Part shown: piece after piece, positions 36,186-44,232 of the stretch
Numbering within the stretch: the first letter of the stretch is position 1
How the letters are laid out: every line of letters starts with the position of its first letter
Translations under genes and position numbers: made by a program
From: an archaeon
GTDB taxonomy: Archaea > Thermoproteota > Nitrososphaeria > Nitrososphaerales > JACAEJ01
Assembly (NCBI GenBank): GCA_024256265.1
Contig: JACGUK010000006.1
Coordinates: forward strand, 62,001-126,000
Length of the DNA: 64,000 bases
Reading direction: 5' to 3'
Notes under the pieces: generated by a model
The model's database searches: none
Seen by the model: only the letters and a program-made list of their open reading frames with translations
Told to the model about the DNA's origin: nothing

Positions 36186-36983
36186 TTGATGAGAGTAGTA
36201 ATCTTACTCGACCCGATGAGACCAAAGGTTAGCCTAGAGGATACCATCAAAGTTGTCAATAATGCAGGATTGACTTACGATCCAAAAAGGCCTGATTTAG
36301 GGATAGTGATAGGAGGTGATGGCATCTTCAGTTACTTTGGTAGAGTTAGAAAAATTCCTCTTCTATTTGTTGGTGTAAGAAAAATAAAGCCAATGGAGAG
36401 TAAAGGTTACTTAGCCGAGGCTTATTTTGATGAACTAGAAGATGTATTAAAGCGCATAAAAGATGGAGGCTATAAAATTGTGGAATGCAATAGACTTGTA
36501 GTATTTTTAAATAATAAGAAATTGAATGATTTTTTCACTGATGTCTATCTTGAAAGAGGATTGAACAGTAACTGCTTAAGGTATAAATTGGAGGTTAAAG
36601 GAGAAGGCTTTAGCTTCACAGATTTCGCAATAAGTAATGGAGTTGCTATAACAACTTCTGCAGGTTCAACAGGCTATTTTTCAAGCCTTGATAGGATTAA
36701 GGATGGTTCTTGGCTTAACATTGATTCTTATACTCGAATCAAAGATGATCAAGTTGGCATATATCATATCCTTCCAACTTACACAATAAGAGAGGGGACT
36801 AATGAGCATCCCTTAAGATACGTTGTTCCATACGGTAGTGAAATAAGAATAAAGCTTGCAAGAGAGGGCGATGCTCGACTTTATGGCATAACTCGCAGTA
36901 CGAAAGGCATAAAGATAAGAAAAGAAGATTTTATAGAAGTTAAAGCATCAGAAAATAAGACCAAGCTGATAAGACTTATCTGA
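36186..36983 (+). CDS. ATP-NAD kinase family protein
   Basis: A 265-aa protein with the NAD-kinase motifs GGDG (IVIGGDGIFSYF) and TTSAGSTGYFSS, so it probably phosphorylates NAD to NADP. The N-terminal part is shorter and less conserved than classical NadK, and I do not assign the gene symbol. TTG 36186 is immediately followed by ATG 36189, the likelier start (MRVVILLDPM). It is divergent from the homocysteine operon. Confidence 0.78.
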   Translation: MMRVVILLDPMRPKVSLEDTIKVVNNAGLTYDPKRPDLGIVIGGDGIFSYFGRVRKIPLLFVGVRKIKPMESKGYLAEAYFDELEDVLKRIKDGGYKIVECNRLVVFLNNKKLNDFFTDVYLERGLNSNCLRYKLEVKGEGFSFTDFAISNGVAITTSAGSTGYFSSLDRIKDGSWLNIDSYTRIKDDQVGIYHILPTYTIREGTNEHPLRYVVPYGSEIRIKLAREGDARLYGITRSTKGIKIRKEDFIEVKASENKTKLIRLI

Positions 36984-37019
36984 GATTTATGCTTCATAAT
37001 ACTAAAAAAGTTTCAGTAA

Positions 37020-38024
37020 TTAATTTATTTTTAACACTGCTGAGCCCCTTATCTTTCCTTGCTTTAAGTCCTGTAGTGCCTTGTTAGCGTCCTTTAAGCT
37101 GTAAGCTATTACATCTGGTTTAACATGGGCTTTTGATGCCTCAGTTAGGAACTCTTTTACATCCGTTGAGGCTACGTTGGCTACGCTCTTTATTTCTCTT
37201 TCAAGCCAAAGCAGGTTGTAATCTAATCTCTCAACAGGCGTCATGTATATGTCAGCCAGCACCACTCTACCTCCTTTATCTAATTTCTTAAGAGCCTCCA
37301 CCATAACCCAGCCTGCTGGAGCGAAGATTATGGCTGCATCTAGCTTAATGGGAGCTTTATCTGTTGGTGCCCCAGCCCATTTGGCTCCTAGGGAAAGTGC
37401 ATATTCCTGCCTCTCCTTACCTCTTGTGAAGACGTATATTTGTAAACCTTTTTTTAAAGCTACTTGGGTAATCATGTGTGCAGATGATCCAAAGCCGAAG
37501 AGCCCCAAATTCCCTTCTCCTCTTTCTAGAAGCTTTGTGAGCTTCAATGCCCTATAGCCTATTGCTCCTCCACATAGTAGAGGAGCAGCGTGGAGGTCAT
37601 CATAATCTTTTTGTATTGGGTAAACGAAGTCCCCTCTAGCAACCATGTATTCTGCATAGCCCCCATCTACGTTATATCCTGTGAATAGTGCGTTATCACA
37701 AAGGTTTTCAAGACCCCTTTTACAGTACTTACATGTGCTGCAACTCCAGTATAACCAAGGTACTCCTACCCGATCACCCCTCTTAAAGTTCTTGATTCCT
37801 TCGCCTAGCTCACCCACAATAGCTACTACCTGATGACCTAAGATAAGTGGGAGCTTCGGGGGAGGCAACTCGCCTTCCACAATGTGAAGATCTGTTCTAC
37901 AGACGCCACAACAACTAACCTTGAGTAAAAGCTCATCCTTGTGTAGCTCAGGCTCATCAACATCAGTATAAACCAATGGTTCCGACTCAATAGTAGCCTT
38001 TTTATGAAGTATTATAGCCTTCAT
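37020..38024 (-). CDS. Zinc-dependent alcohol dehydrogenase family protein
   Basis: A 334-aa medium-chain dehydrogenase. Catalytic zinc region: CGVCRTDLHIVEGE and LPLILGHQ, where the usual GHE is GHQ, as in the COG1064 'adh_fam_2' type. Structural zinc: CSTCKYCKRGLENLC. The Rossmann motif is LGLFGFGSSAHM. It would oxidise or reduce an alcohol/aldehyde with NAD(P). It is monocistronic, converging with the NAD-kinase gene. Confidence 0.88.
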   Translation of the reverse strand: MKAIILHKKATIESEPLVYTDVDEPELHKDELLLKVSCCGVCRTDLHIVEGELPPPKLPLILGHQVVAIVGELGEGIKNFKRGDRVGVPWLYWSCSTCKYCKRGLENLCDNALFTGYNVDGGYAEYMVARGDFVYPIQKDYDDLHAAPLLCGGAIGYRALKLTKLLERGEGNLGLFGFGSSAHMITQVALKKGLQIYVFTRGKERQEYALSLGAKWAGAPTDKAPIKLDAAIIFAPAGWVMVEALKKLDKGGRVVLADIYMTPVERLDYNLLWLEREIKSVANVASTDVKEFLTEASKAHVKPDVIAYSLKDANKALQDLKQGKIRGSAVLKIN

Positions 38025-38247
38025 GGACTCACCTCCAAATTGATACCCCTACATGAAGGAAGATTCTTGAGCATTATAACAGTATAGTTTTGAATGATTT
38101 GAAAATTTTCTCTAAAATCTTCTCATTATTGGCTTCTGAGAATAGAGCCTATTAATACTGTAGAATCCAGATTTAAATCTTTTAATAACTCTCAAGCAAT
38201 TCTCGTGAGATAAATATTTAAACATATATACTCTGAGATAGCATGAG

Positions 38248-38742
38248 TTGTGTAAAAATATGAGTAAAAAATCCAAACAACGCAAATCTTGGCAAGAAAA
38301 ATTGGCAGATAGTAAAGGTCTGCCAGTAGTCGAAAAAATTACTGATAAAATGAGCAAAAAATGGGGAACAGGCACTGTTGTTATTCCAGCACCAAAAGAA
38401 GTAGATGAAATTATGAAAAAGGTTCCTGAAGGGAAACTTATTACAATCAATGAAATTCGTGAGATACTTGCTCAAAAACATGGTGCTACAATTGGTTGTC
38501 CTATAACTACTGGGATTTTTGCTTGGATTGCGGCTAATGCAGCAAAGGAAGTAGCTGAAGAAGGAAAGAAAAACATTACTCCTTACTGGAGGACATTAAA
38601 AACAGGTGGAATCATAAATGAAAAATACCCTGGTGGAGTAGAGGCTCAAAAGAAAATGTTAGAAAAAGAAGGACATAAAGTAATCCAAAAAGGTAAAAAA
38701 TTTGTCGTTGCCGATTTTGAAAGAAATCTAGTAAAATTATGA
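38248..38742 (+). CDS. MGMT (alkyltransferase-like) DNA-binding domain protein
   Basis: A protein of up to 164 aa (160 from the likelier ATG at 38260). It matches the archaeal 'MGMT family' group: a lysine-rich N-terminus, VIPAPKEVDEIMKKVPEGKL, ITINEIREILA, GCPITTGIFAWIAANAA and YWRTLKTGGIINEKYPGG. The classic PCHR active site is replaced by a GCPIT motif, so DNA-alkyl repair is uncertain and a binding role as in alkyltransferase-like proteins is possible. It stands alone, downstream of an A+T-rich promoter. Confidence 0.72.
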   Translation: MCKNMSKKSKQRKSWQEKLADSKGLPVVEKITDKMSKKWGTGTVVIPAPKEVDEIMKKVPEGKLITINEIREILAQKHGATIGCPITTGIFAWIAANAAKEVAEEGKKNITPYWRTLKTGGIINEKYPGGVEAQKKMLEKEGHKVIQKGKKFVVADFERNLVKL

Positions 38743-38850
38743 AATAACTATAGGCATGGTTACATGATCGAAAAGTGAATAATATTTTAGAAAAAATAGG
38801 TGTACTATGTGGTTAGAAACATTAGTTATTGGAAATAAGGCGAGTTCAAT

Positions 38851-39315
38851 TTATTTTTCAATTTTTTCTCCCGAAATAATGAGTTCACCAAATCTCCTTG
38901 TAATAATTTTCATCATTTGCTTTGGACTCACGATCTTAATGTCTTTAAATTTCTTTAACTTTTGTAGATGGAAGTCTCCTGAAACTATATAATCCACCTT
39001 GCCGTCATAAGCAGTATTCAAAATAATATCGTCTTTCGGGTCTTCTTTGATTACACTAAAGTTTGATTTGAGTTTAACAATTGTTGAGATATCCCTTATG
39101 GCTTGAACAAAAGATTCGATCTCATGTTCAGAATAATCGAACCTTTCTCTAACTTCTTGCCTAGAAATAACCTCCCCAAATTCCTCAAGTATCGAATTAG
39201 ATAGGATGAGTTTGATTTCAGGAAATGTAAGAATGATGTCTAAAATTTTTGCTGGTTGTCCACGTTTTGATATAAAAGCAGAAACAAGGACATTCGTATC
39301 TAGTATAACTTTCAT
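38851..39315 (-). CDS. vapC: VapC-type PIN-domain toxin
   Basis: This 154-aa PIN nuclease has ILDTNVLVSAF (first Asp), SNSILEEFGEVI, KEDPKDDIILNTA (DP-DD acidic pair) and YIVSGDFHLQKL. The motif order is that of the 'toxin component, PIN family' group, which cuts RNA. Its ATG overlaps the stop of the AbrB-type antitoxin by 4 bases, the typical vapBC arrangement. C-terminal ISGEKIEK is ordinary. Confidence 0.85.
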   Translation of the reverse strand: MKVILDTNVLVSAFISKRGQPAKILDIILTFPEIKLILSNSILEEFGEVISRQEVRERFDYSEHEIESFVQAIRDISTIVKLKSNFSVIKEDPKDDIILNTAYDGKVDYIVSGDFHLQKLKKFKDIKIVSPKQMMKIITRRFGELIISGEKIEK

Positions 39316-39570
39316 CTACTTACCTTTCTAACTGATTGTATAAGTCTGTCTATTTCCTTCTCTGTGAATCCTACTCTTCGAGCTTTTTTCCTCGACTTCT
39401 CTAAAAGTTGCTTAAGCCTAATTCTCTCTTGTGATAGTTCAAGCTTTCTTAAAACAATAGTATCCTCTAAACCCATCACCAAGAATCTCGTACCTTCCTT
39501 CAAATCTTCTCATTTCATTTGGAATAACTATTTGACCTCTTTCAGATAGCCTTGTCATATCTATTGCCAT
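39312..39570 (-). pseudogene. vapB: VapB antitoxin (AbrB/SpoVT type) with a frameshift
   Basis: From ATG 39570 the frame reads MAIDMTRLSERGQIVIPNEM, a typical AbrB swapped-hairpin start. It shifts by one base within TTT at about 39502-39504; dropping one T gives MRRLKEGTRFLVMG and the rest of the antitoxin (LEDTIVLRKLEL, a helical C-terminus) to a stop at 39312. The intact protein would be 85 aa. Either the antitoxin is dead while the toxin remains, which would be unusual, or the sequence has an extra T. Confidence 0.7.
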
Positions 39571-39645
39571 AAATTTCACTTAGTAAGATATATCTTATTT
39601 TAAATATTTATAGTTATTTATCAGGCTCTTGAAATTGAATGATAG

Positions 39646-39752
39646 AGCCTCGGGCGGGTTTTGAACCCGCGACCTCTGCCTATTTGTCAAGGATACCAAG
39701 GCAACGCTCTCAGCACCATTATATTGGTTCTACCAGGCTGAGCTACCGAGGC
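39646..39752 (-). tRNA. tRNA-Thr (GGU) with two introns
   Basis: Acceptor GCCTCGG/CCGAGGC with U73 (normal for archaeal tRNA-Thr) and T-arm GCGGG-TTCAAAA-CCCGC are clear. The D-arm GCTC-AGCCTGGTA-GAGC is interrupted by 21 extra bases containing an ACCA/TGGT helix. The anticodon loop TTGGTA...A (anticodon GGU, 39695-39697) holds a 12-base intron at the canonical 37/38 site; stem TTGCC/GGCAG pairs after removal. The spliced RNA is 74 bases. D-loop cut sites are ambiguous because GA is repeated. Confidence 0.9.
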
Positions 39753-39831
39753 CCATAAGCAAGATGCTTTAACAAATATTAATATTTACTTTGTTGATAA
39801 AAAGAGCTTGATAAAGTAATTCAGTTTTGAT

Positions 39832-40020
39832 TCACACTAGTTTGTGAAGCTTCTCATTAATCCTATACCTTAACCAACAGCCTCTTGCACACTTTCTAAT
39901 TTCATTCAGTGTATTATAAGCGTCCTTGCCCATTTCTCCTAATACATCTACAATCTTCACCTTTTCATCGAAGTCAAGAGTTATAAAGAAAGACTTCTTT
40001 AAATCCTCCTTTGCTGACAT
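39832..40020 (-). CDS. Small hypothetical protein
   Basis: A 62-aa charged helical protein (KKSFFITLDFDEKVKIVDVL, then CARGCWLRYRINEKL). A purine-rich GAGAAGAGG lies just before ATG and a TATA-like TATTTATATATG about 40 bases upstream, so it is probably expressed. No family recognised; it lies between tRNA-Thr and tRNA-Met genes. Confidence 0.45.
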   Translation of the reverse strand: MSAKEDLKKSFFITLDFDEKVKIVDVLGEMGKDAYNTLNEIRKCARGCWLRYRINEKLHKLV

Positions 40021-40176
40021 GCCTCTTCTCAGCGTTCTAACTCATATCACATATATAAATATAACATATGTTGATTTTCTGATTTGGTCTGTTTATAATT
40101 CATTAATCATTACAAATTTGGCGATTAAACATAGATCAAAGGATATATTTAGCCTATCATCTTAATCATAAGCTAT

Positions 40177-40282
40177 GCCGGGGTAGCTCAGCCTGGTTAG
40201 AGCGCCAGGCTAAATTGGGCGTAACTCATAATCTGGAGATCAAATAGAACAGAAGTCGTGGGTTCAAAACCCATCCCCGGCA
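40177..40282 (+). tRNA. Elongator-type tRNA-Met (CAU) with two introns
   Basis: Acceptor GCCGGGG/CCCCGGC with A73 and D-arm GCTC-AGCCTGGTTA-GAGC match archaeal elongator tRNA-Met. The anticodon stem CCAG+A pairs with TCTGG only after removing about 15 bases (40209-40223), giving loop CTCATAA (anticodon CAU, 40227-40229), so this intron is at about 30/31. The variable region is 21 bases instead of 5, implying a second intron of about 16 bases. T-arm is GTGGG-TTCAAAA-CCCAT. Spliced length is 75. tRNA-Ile2 with a C34 modification is the alternative identity. Confidence 0.88.
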
Positions 40283-40331
40283 TAATAGTCGATAACCTAA
40301 GCTTACATCCTTACTCTTTTAATTTTAGTTG

Positions 40332-40628
40332 CTAATGAGCTGAATTACACATGAGCTTGATCTGAGAGGCGAACTCCTCATATTCAACCAAAGCTGAATG
40401 GAGAGTTTTCTCCCCCTTTCTTGTCAGATTGTATAACTTCTTTCTTCCATTGATATCAGGTTCTCCCTTGATCAACCCTTCCTTTTCTAAATTAGTCAAG
40501 ATAGGATAAACTGTACCTGGGCTGATAAGGGCGTTAAACTTATCGTGAATAATACAAATCAAATCGTAGCCTGATCTTGGCTCATTCTTGAGCGAGAATA
40601 GGATTATTATATTAAGAACTCCTATCAC
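40332..40628 (-). CDS. PadR family transcriptional regulator
   Basis: A 98-aa winged-helix repressor: IIILFSLKNEPRSGYDLICI, LISPGTVYPILTNLEKEGLI and GRKKLYNLTRKGEKTL are the PadR helix-turn-helix and wing. The recorded start is GTG 40628, but a GAGGTGAT site ends at 40682 and the frame stays open to there, adding ELALSRFGKKIRNKS, which suits a PadR N-terminus. The only start-like codon at the right spacing is AUA (40674-40676). Its target is unknown; the TrmB gene is divergent from it. Confidence 0.82.
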   Translation of the reverse strand: MIGVLNIIILFSLKNEPRSGYDLICIIHDKFNALISPGTVYPILTNLEKEGLIKGEPDINGRKKLYNLTRKGEKTLHSALVEYEEFASQIKLMCNSAH

Positions 40629-40797
40629 AGATTTGTTACGTATCTTTTTTCCAAATCTTGATAAGGCTAATTCTATAGAATATCACCTCTGCTATGGTAA
40701 AAGAGTTAATACCGTTGTCGGTATTTAAGGATGAGTAAGTTACACATCTAACCCAATATAACAAGGTTTATGTAGAATATACCATGGTTGAATAACG

Positions 40798-42621
40798 TTG
40801 TTATCCCCTCAAGACGAATTCGAGGCAAGAATGGCTGAGCTAACCAAACTCGGCTTGACAAAGCTACAGGCAAGACTCTACATTACACTATTGGAGCTTG
40901 GAATATCTCCAGTCAGAAAGGTTGTGAAGGCTACATCTCTCCATAAGGTTGAGGTCTATAGGGTCTTAAAGGAGCTTAAAGATATTGGCATGGCAGAGGA
41001 GGTTATTGCAAATCCTAAGAGCTTCAGAGCCATAGAACCGAAGATAGCGATAGAGGCAATACTCCAAAAAGAGAAGGAGAAGGTAAGTATGATGGATCAA
41101 AAGGGGAAGGAGCTAAGTGTATGGTTAGAGTCGATTCAAAGGAGAGAAGGGGAGAAAGAAGATGTTAGCATTCAATTCAAGTTAATTGAGGGGGCACGAA
41201 GGCTCTTAGAGAGAACCAAAATAATGCTTGAAAATGCGCAAAGAGAAGTTCTCTTCATAATGAGAGGGCCTATGATTCGGAAGGGCTTACAAGAAGGGGT
41301 GGATAAAATCGTCTCCAAACGCCTCAGCAGAGGCATGAGGTTTAGGGGTGTGATTAACATAGATAAGGATAATATCGATTTTGCTGAGAGATTCATCGAT
41401 AGGATAGAATTGAGGCATAATGGAAATGTTGAATCGTTAATCCTCATCGTTGATGATAGAGAGGTCTTGTTCGGAGCGGGTATTGAAAGGCAACCTATGG
41501 ATTATAGGAAGACTACGGCTCTCTGGACGAGGGATAAAGGGTACATAAGAGCAATAAAAGAGTCCTTCGAAAGCTTCTGGAAAGACTCGATAGATGCTAA
41601 GGCTAGAATTGCTGAATTGAAGACTGGCAAACCAATGGAGCAAACATACGTTATAAGAGATGCTGAAGAAGCTTTTAAAAAGATCAATGAGACATTATTT
41701 TTAGCCAAGCGAGAAGTACTAGTGATAACGGCTCCGGATTTCTTCCTCCGAGTGAAAAGATACCCATTCAAGTATCTAAGTGAAAAAGGTGTGAAGATTC
41801 GTGCTATTTTGCCTATCATGAGAGATAATGTAGAGGTTGCAAAGGAAATCTCAGGATACATTCAATTGAAGCATATAGAAAACAATGTGTTAAGAATGGG
41901 AGTCATCGATGATCAGGCACTAGTCTTTGCTGAAACTCCATCTAATTTAAAGAATTCAAAGGCATATTGGGATGGTCTTGACAATACCGTTTACTCTAAT
42001 GTTGCCCGTTATGTTAGTGGCATTAGGAATTTGTTTGAGATGATATGGGATCAAGCTTTAGATGCTGAAGTAAGAATAAAGGAGATCGAGACAGGCGAAT
42101 CAGCAAAGTTGACAGAGATCGTAAGAGGAAAGGATGCCATTTATGAATGTATACTCGATGGACTCTCAAGAACGAAGTTAAAACTTTTCGTCATGGTTGA
42201 TGCTAACACTCTTAGGCTTATCATACATGATTTCTCATTAATAAATACTGAGTTAAAGAAAAGAGGAGTAAGAATTCGCTTCTTGACTCAGATTGACAAA
42301 GAGAATTTTATGATGGTAAAAGAGCTATCTGAACAGTTTGAAGTCAGGCATATAGATCAATTACCTATCAGAGCCATACTTACAGATGAAGAGTCTGGTT
42401 TTACATGGGCTCCAGTGGAAGAGATGCCAGACGTAGGGATATATTCTAACAGTATAGAAATGACAAATGGTTTGTGGTCGATAGCTGAAGATGCTTGGAA
42501 AGATGGTATAGATGCAAGAGCAAGGATAGAGGAGATTGAAACTGGTAAGCCTATAGGAACATTATCAAAGCCATTTATTGAGTATTTGCAAGATAGAGGA
42601 AAGGCTAAGGAAATTGAGTGA
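40798..42621 (+). CDS. TrmB-family transcriptional regulator with three tandem sensor repeats
   Basis: The N-terminal TrmB winged helix is plain (about 8-75: LTKLGLTKLQARLYITLLEL, HKVEVYRVLKELKDIGM). It is followed by a coiled-coil linker and, unlike usual TrmB proteins of 250-350 aa, by three successive copies of the C-terminal PLD-like ligand domain (about 120-280, 290-435, 440-590). Each ends in a variant of WKDSIDAKARIAELKTGKP (second: WDQALDAEVRIKEIETGE; third: WKDGIDARARIEEIETGKP). TTG 40798 is the start. The overlapping cupin gene suggests a shared sugar- or metabolite-responsive unit. Confidence 0.85.
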   Translation: MLSPQDEFEARMAELTKLGLTKLQARLYITLLELGISPVRKVVKATSLHKVEVYRVLKELKDIGMAEEVIANPKSFRAIEPKIAIEAILQKEKEKVSMMDQKGKELSVWLESIQRREGEKEDVSIQFKLIEGARRLLERTKIMLENAQREVLFIMRGPMIRKGLQEGVDKIVSKRLSRGMRFRGVINIDKDNIDFAERFIDRIELRHNGNVESLILIVDDREVLFGAGIERQPMDYRKTTALWTRDKGYIRAIKESFESFWKDSIDAKARIAELKTGKPMEQTYVIRDAEEAFKKINETLFLAKREVLVITAPDFFLRVKRYPFKYLSEKGVKIRAILPIMRDNVEVAKEISGYIQLKHIENNVLRMGVIDDQALVFAETPSNLKNSKAYWDGLDNTVYSNVARYVSGIRNLFEMIWDQALDAEVRIKEIETGESAKLTEIVRGKDAIYECILDGLSRTKLKLFVMVDANTLRLIIHDFSLINTELKKRGVRIRFLTQIDKENFMMVKELSEQFEVRHIDQLPIRAILTDEESGFTWAPVEEMPDVGIYSNSIEMTNGLWSIAEDAWKDGIDARARIEEIETGKPIGTLSKPFIEYLQDRGKAKEIE

Positions 42622-42946
42622 AGTAATCATCTCAAGAAAGGGTGAGAAGATTAAGGCTGTTGAAATAAATGGTATAATAAGTAATCTGCTTTTGAAGACA
42701 GATATATTGGAGGCAGTGCTCACCACATTAGAAATTGGTGCCACAAAAGGACCGCTCAGGCATTTAGGTCACGAAGTCCACATAATCCTGCAAGGAGAGG
42801 TATTAGCAGAAATTAATGGAAAAGAGTACTCCTTAAGTGAGGGGGATGTTATATGCTTCCCATCTATTCTAACTCATGCCATAAGAAATGCTGGCAAGGT
42901 GAGAGCAACCCTCTTCTCAATCTCAACCCCACCTACATACATTTAG
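42578..42946 (+). CDS. Small cupin protein
   Basis: A single-domain cupin: HLGHEVHIILQGEVLAEING gives the first metal/ligand motif (H and E), and GDVICFPSILTHAIRNAG the second with its His. Starting at TTG 42614 rather than 42578 gives 110 aa (MSEVIISRKGEKI) and an 8-base overlap with the TrmB stop, so I prefer it. It is likely a metabolite-binding or isomerase-like partner of that regulator; the ligand is unknown. Confidence 0.78.
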   Translation: MSICKIEERLRKLSEVIISRKGEKIKAVEINGIISNLLLKTDILEAVLTTLEIGATKGPLRHLGHEVHIILQGEVLAEINGKEYSLSEGDVICFPSILTHAIRNAGKVRATLFSISTPPTYI

Positions 42947-42972
42947 AAACCATTCTGTAAACTTTTGAACTA

Positions 42973-44232
42973 TTAATTCTTCCTTACAATAGGCAATATA
43001 GCTTCATTTCTTAGATCTGGAGAGATTCTTATAGTGCTCAAGAATAAAGTATCGAATTTGCCCTTGAAATTTGTATTTATAGTTATTATTTGATTTTGAT
43101 GCAATTTATTTATCTGAGCAAAGCCAAAAACATCATTAGAACCTAATCCTACAAACATGCCCTTTAAACTGCTTTGATTGAAGATTGTGAATCTACCAGA
43201 TATCTCTATCACATCATTTATATCTGATCTAAACACAATCATTTTATTATCAGCTCTCTTTGCAAATAATATATTTGAGGATAATCTTTGAACAATTTCT
43301 TTTAATTCAATGTCAGATAGATTATTCTCATAAAAATCTCCCATAAAGCTCAGCCTGATCTTCTTTAATCCAATTCTCAAATCCTTCCCATCTTTTAAAA
43401 ATCGAAAGTACTGGCTCAGCCTTCTCTCACTTCTCTCAGAAAGACTCTTTACAACTCCCTCAGGCTTATCTGCAGAGATCACTATAGGAGCATTATCAAA
43501 ATCCTTGAACCTTTTGAACAATTCTTTATCTATCTCTTTAAAGCAAATGACAATGTCAGGTTTAAGCTCATGAACCATATCGATCTTATAGTCCATGCCC
43601 TCATCAGTAACATAGCCATCAGTATTTATTATGCACAAATCATGCTCTCTCTCTTCTATATAAGAAATAGTCTTCTTCATTCTTTTTATTATCAAATCTC
43701 TAACATATCGAGGAGAAGTGAATCCTAAAAAGCCAAATATTTCTGCTCTTAAATCTCTAAGATCATAAATCTTATTCCTTACAATTGTAGCCCCTATACA
43801 GCCTGGTGGTGCTAAGTCGCCTTGGCCTATATCTCCATCTATGATTATAACCTTTAAACCTCTCATTAAAGCTATATTGACTAGATAAGATGTGAGAGTA
43901 GATTTTCCTGAGTCTGTTTCTCCTATTATCATCAATTTCCTTTTACCTGATTCAAAATTTGTGAAGACTTTTTCTTCTAAATCTTTCCATATTCTCATAC
44001 CAACTTTATCATGAGTTATCCAGCTCTCACCCTTTTCTCCCAAAGCCACTATCAAAGAAACATCTTCATCAGCTTCAAAGGGTAGAACTTTGTTCTTTCT
44101 TACAACTATCTTATCGCCAATCTCTATATGGATGCCTAAAACAGAAGAGCCCTTACTCTCAGCCTTAACTGATGCTGGACCTCTTACAAGTAAAACCTCG
44201 CCCTTATTTAGCTTGTATGATTTAGTCTCCAA
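42973..44232 (-). CDS. Clp1/Grc3-type polynucleotide 5'-hydroxyl kinase
   Basis: The 419-aa protein has the Clp1 layout: N-terminal beta domain (about 1-95), a P-loop kinase core with IIGETDSGKSTLTSYLV, a Walker B-side DGDIGQGDLAPPGCIG, and a C-terminal beta domain. Archaeal Clp1 phosphorylates 5'-OH ends of RNA and DNA; in eukaryotes it acts on tRNA exons. It overlaps the upstream RNase H-fold gene by 11 bases, so they are coupled. A link to splicing of the many tRNA introns here is an inference only. Confidence 0.88.
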   Translation of the reverse strand: METKSYKLNKGEVLLVRGPASVKAESKGSSVLGIHIEIGDKIVVRKNKVLPFEADEDVSLIVALGEKGESWITHDKVGMRIWKDLEEKVFTNFESGKRKLMIIGETDSGKSTLTSYLVNIALMRGLKVIIIDGDIGQGDLAPPGCIGATIVRNKIYDLRDLRAEIFGFLGFTSPRYVRDLIIKRMKKTISYIEEREHDLCIINTDGYVTDEGMDYKIDMVHELKPDIVICFKEIDKELFKRFKDFDNAPIVISADKPEGVVKSLSERSERRLSQYFRFLKDGKDLRIGLKKIRLSFMGDFYENNLSDIELKEIVQRLSSNILFAKRADNKMIVFRSDINDVIEISGRFTIFNQSSLKGMFVGLGSNDVFGFAQINKLHQNQIITINTNFKGKFDTLFLSTIRISPDLRNEAILPIVRKN

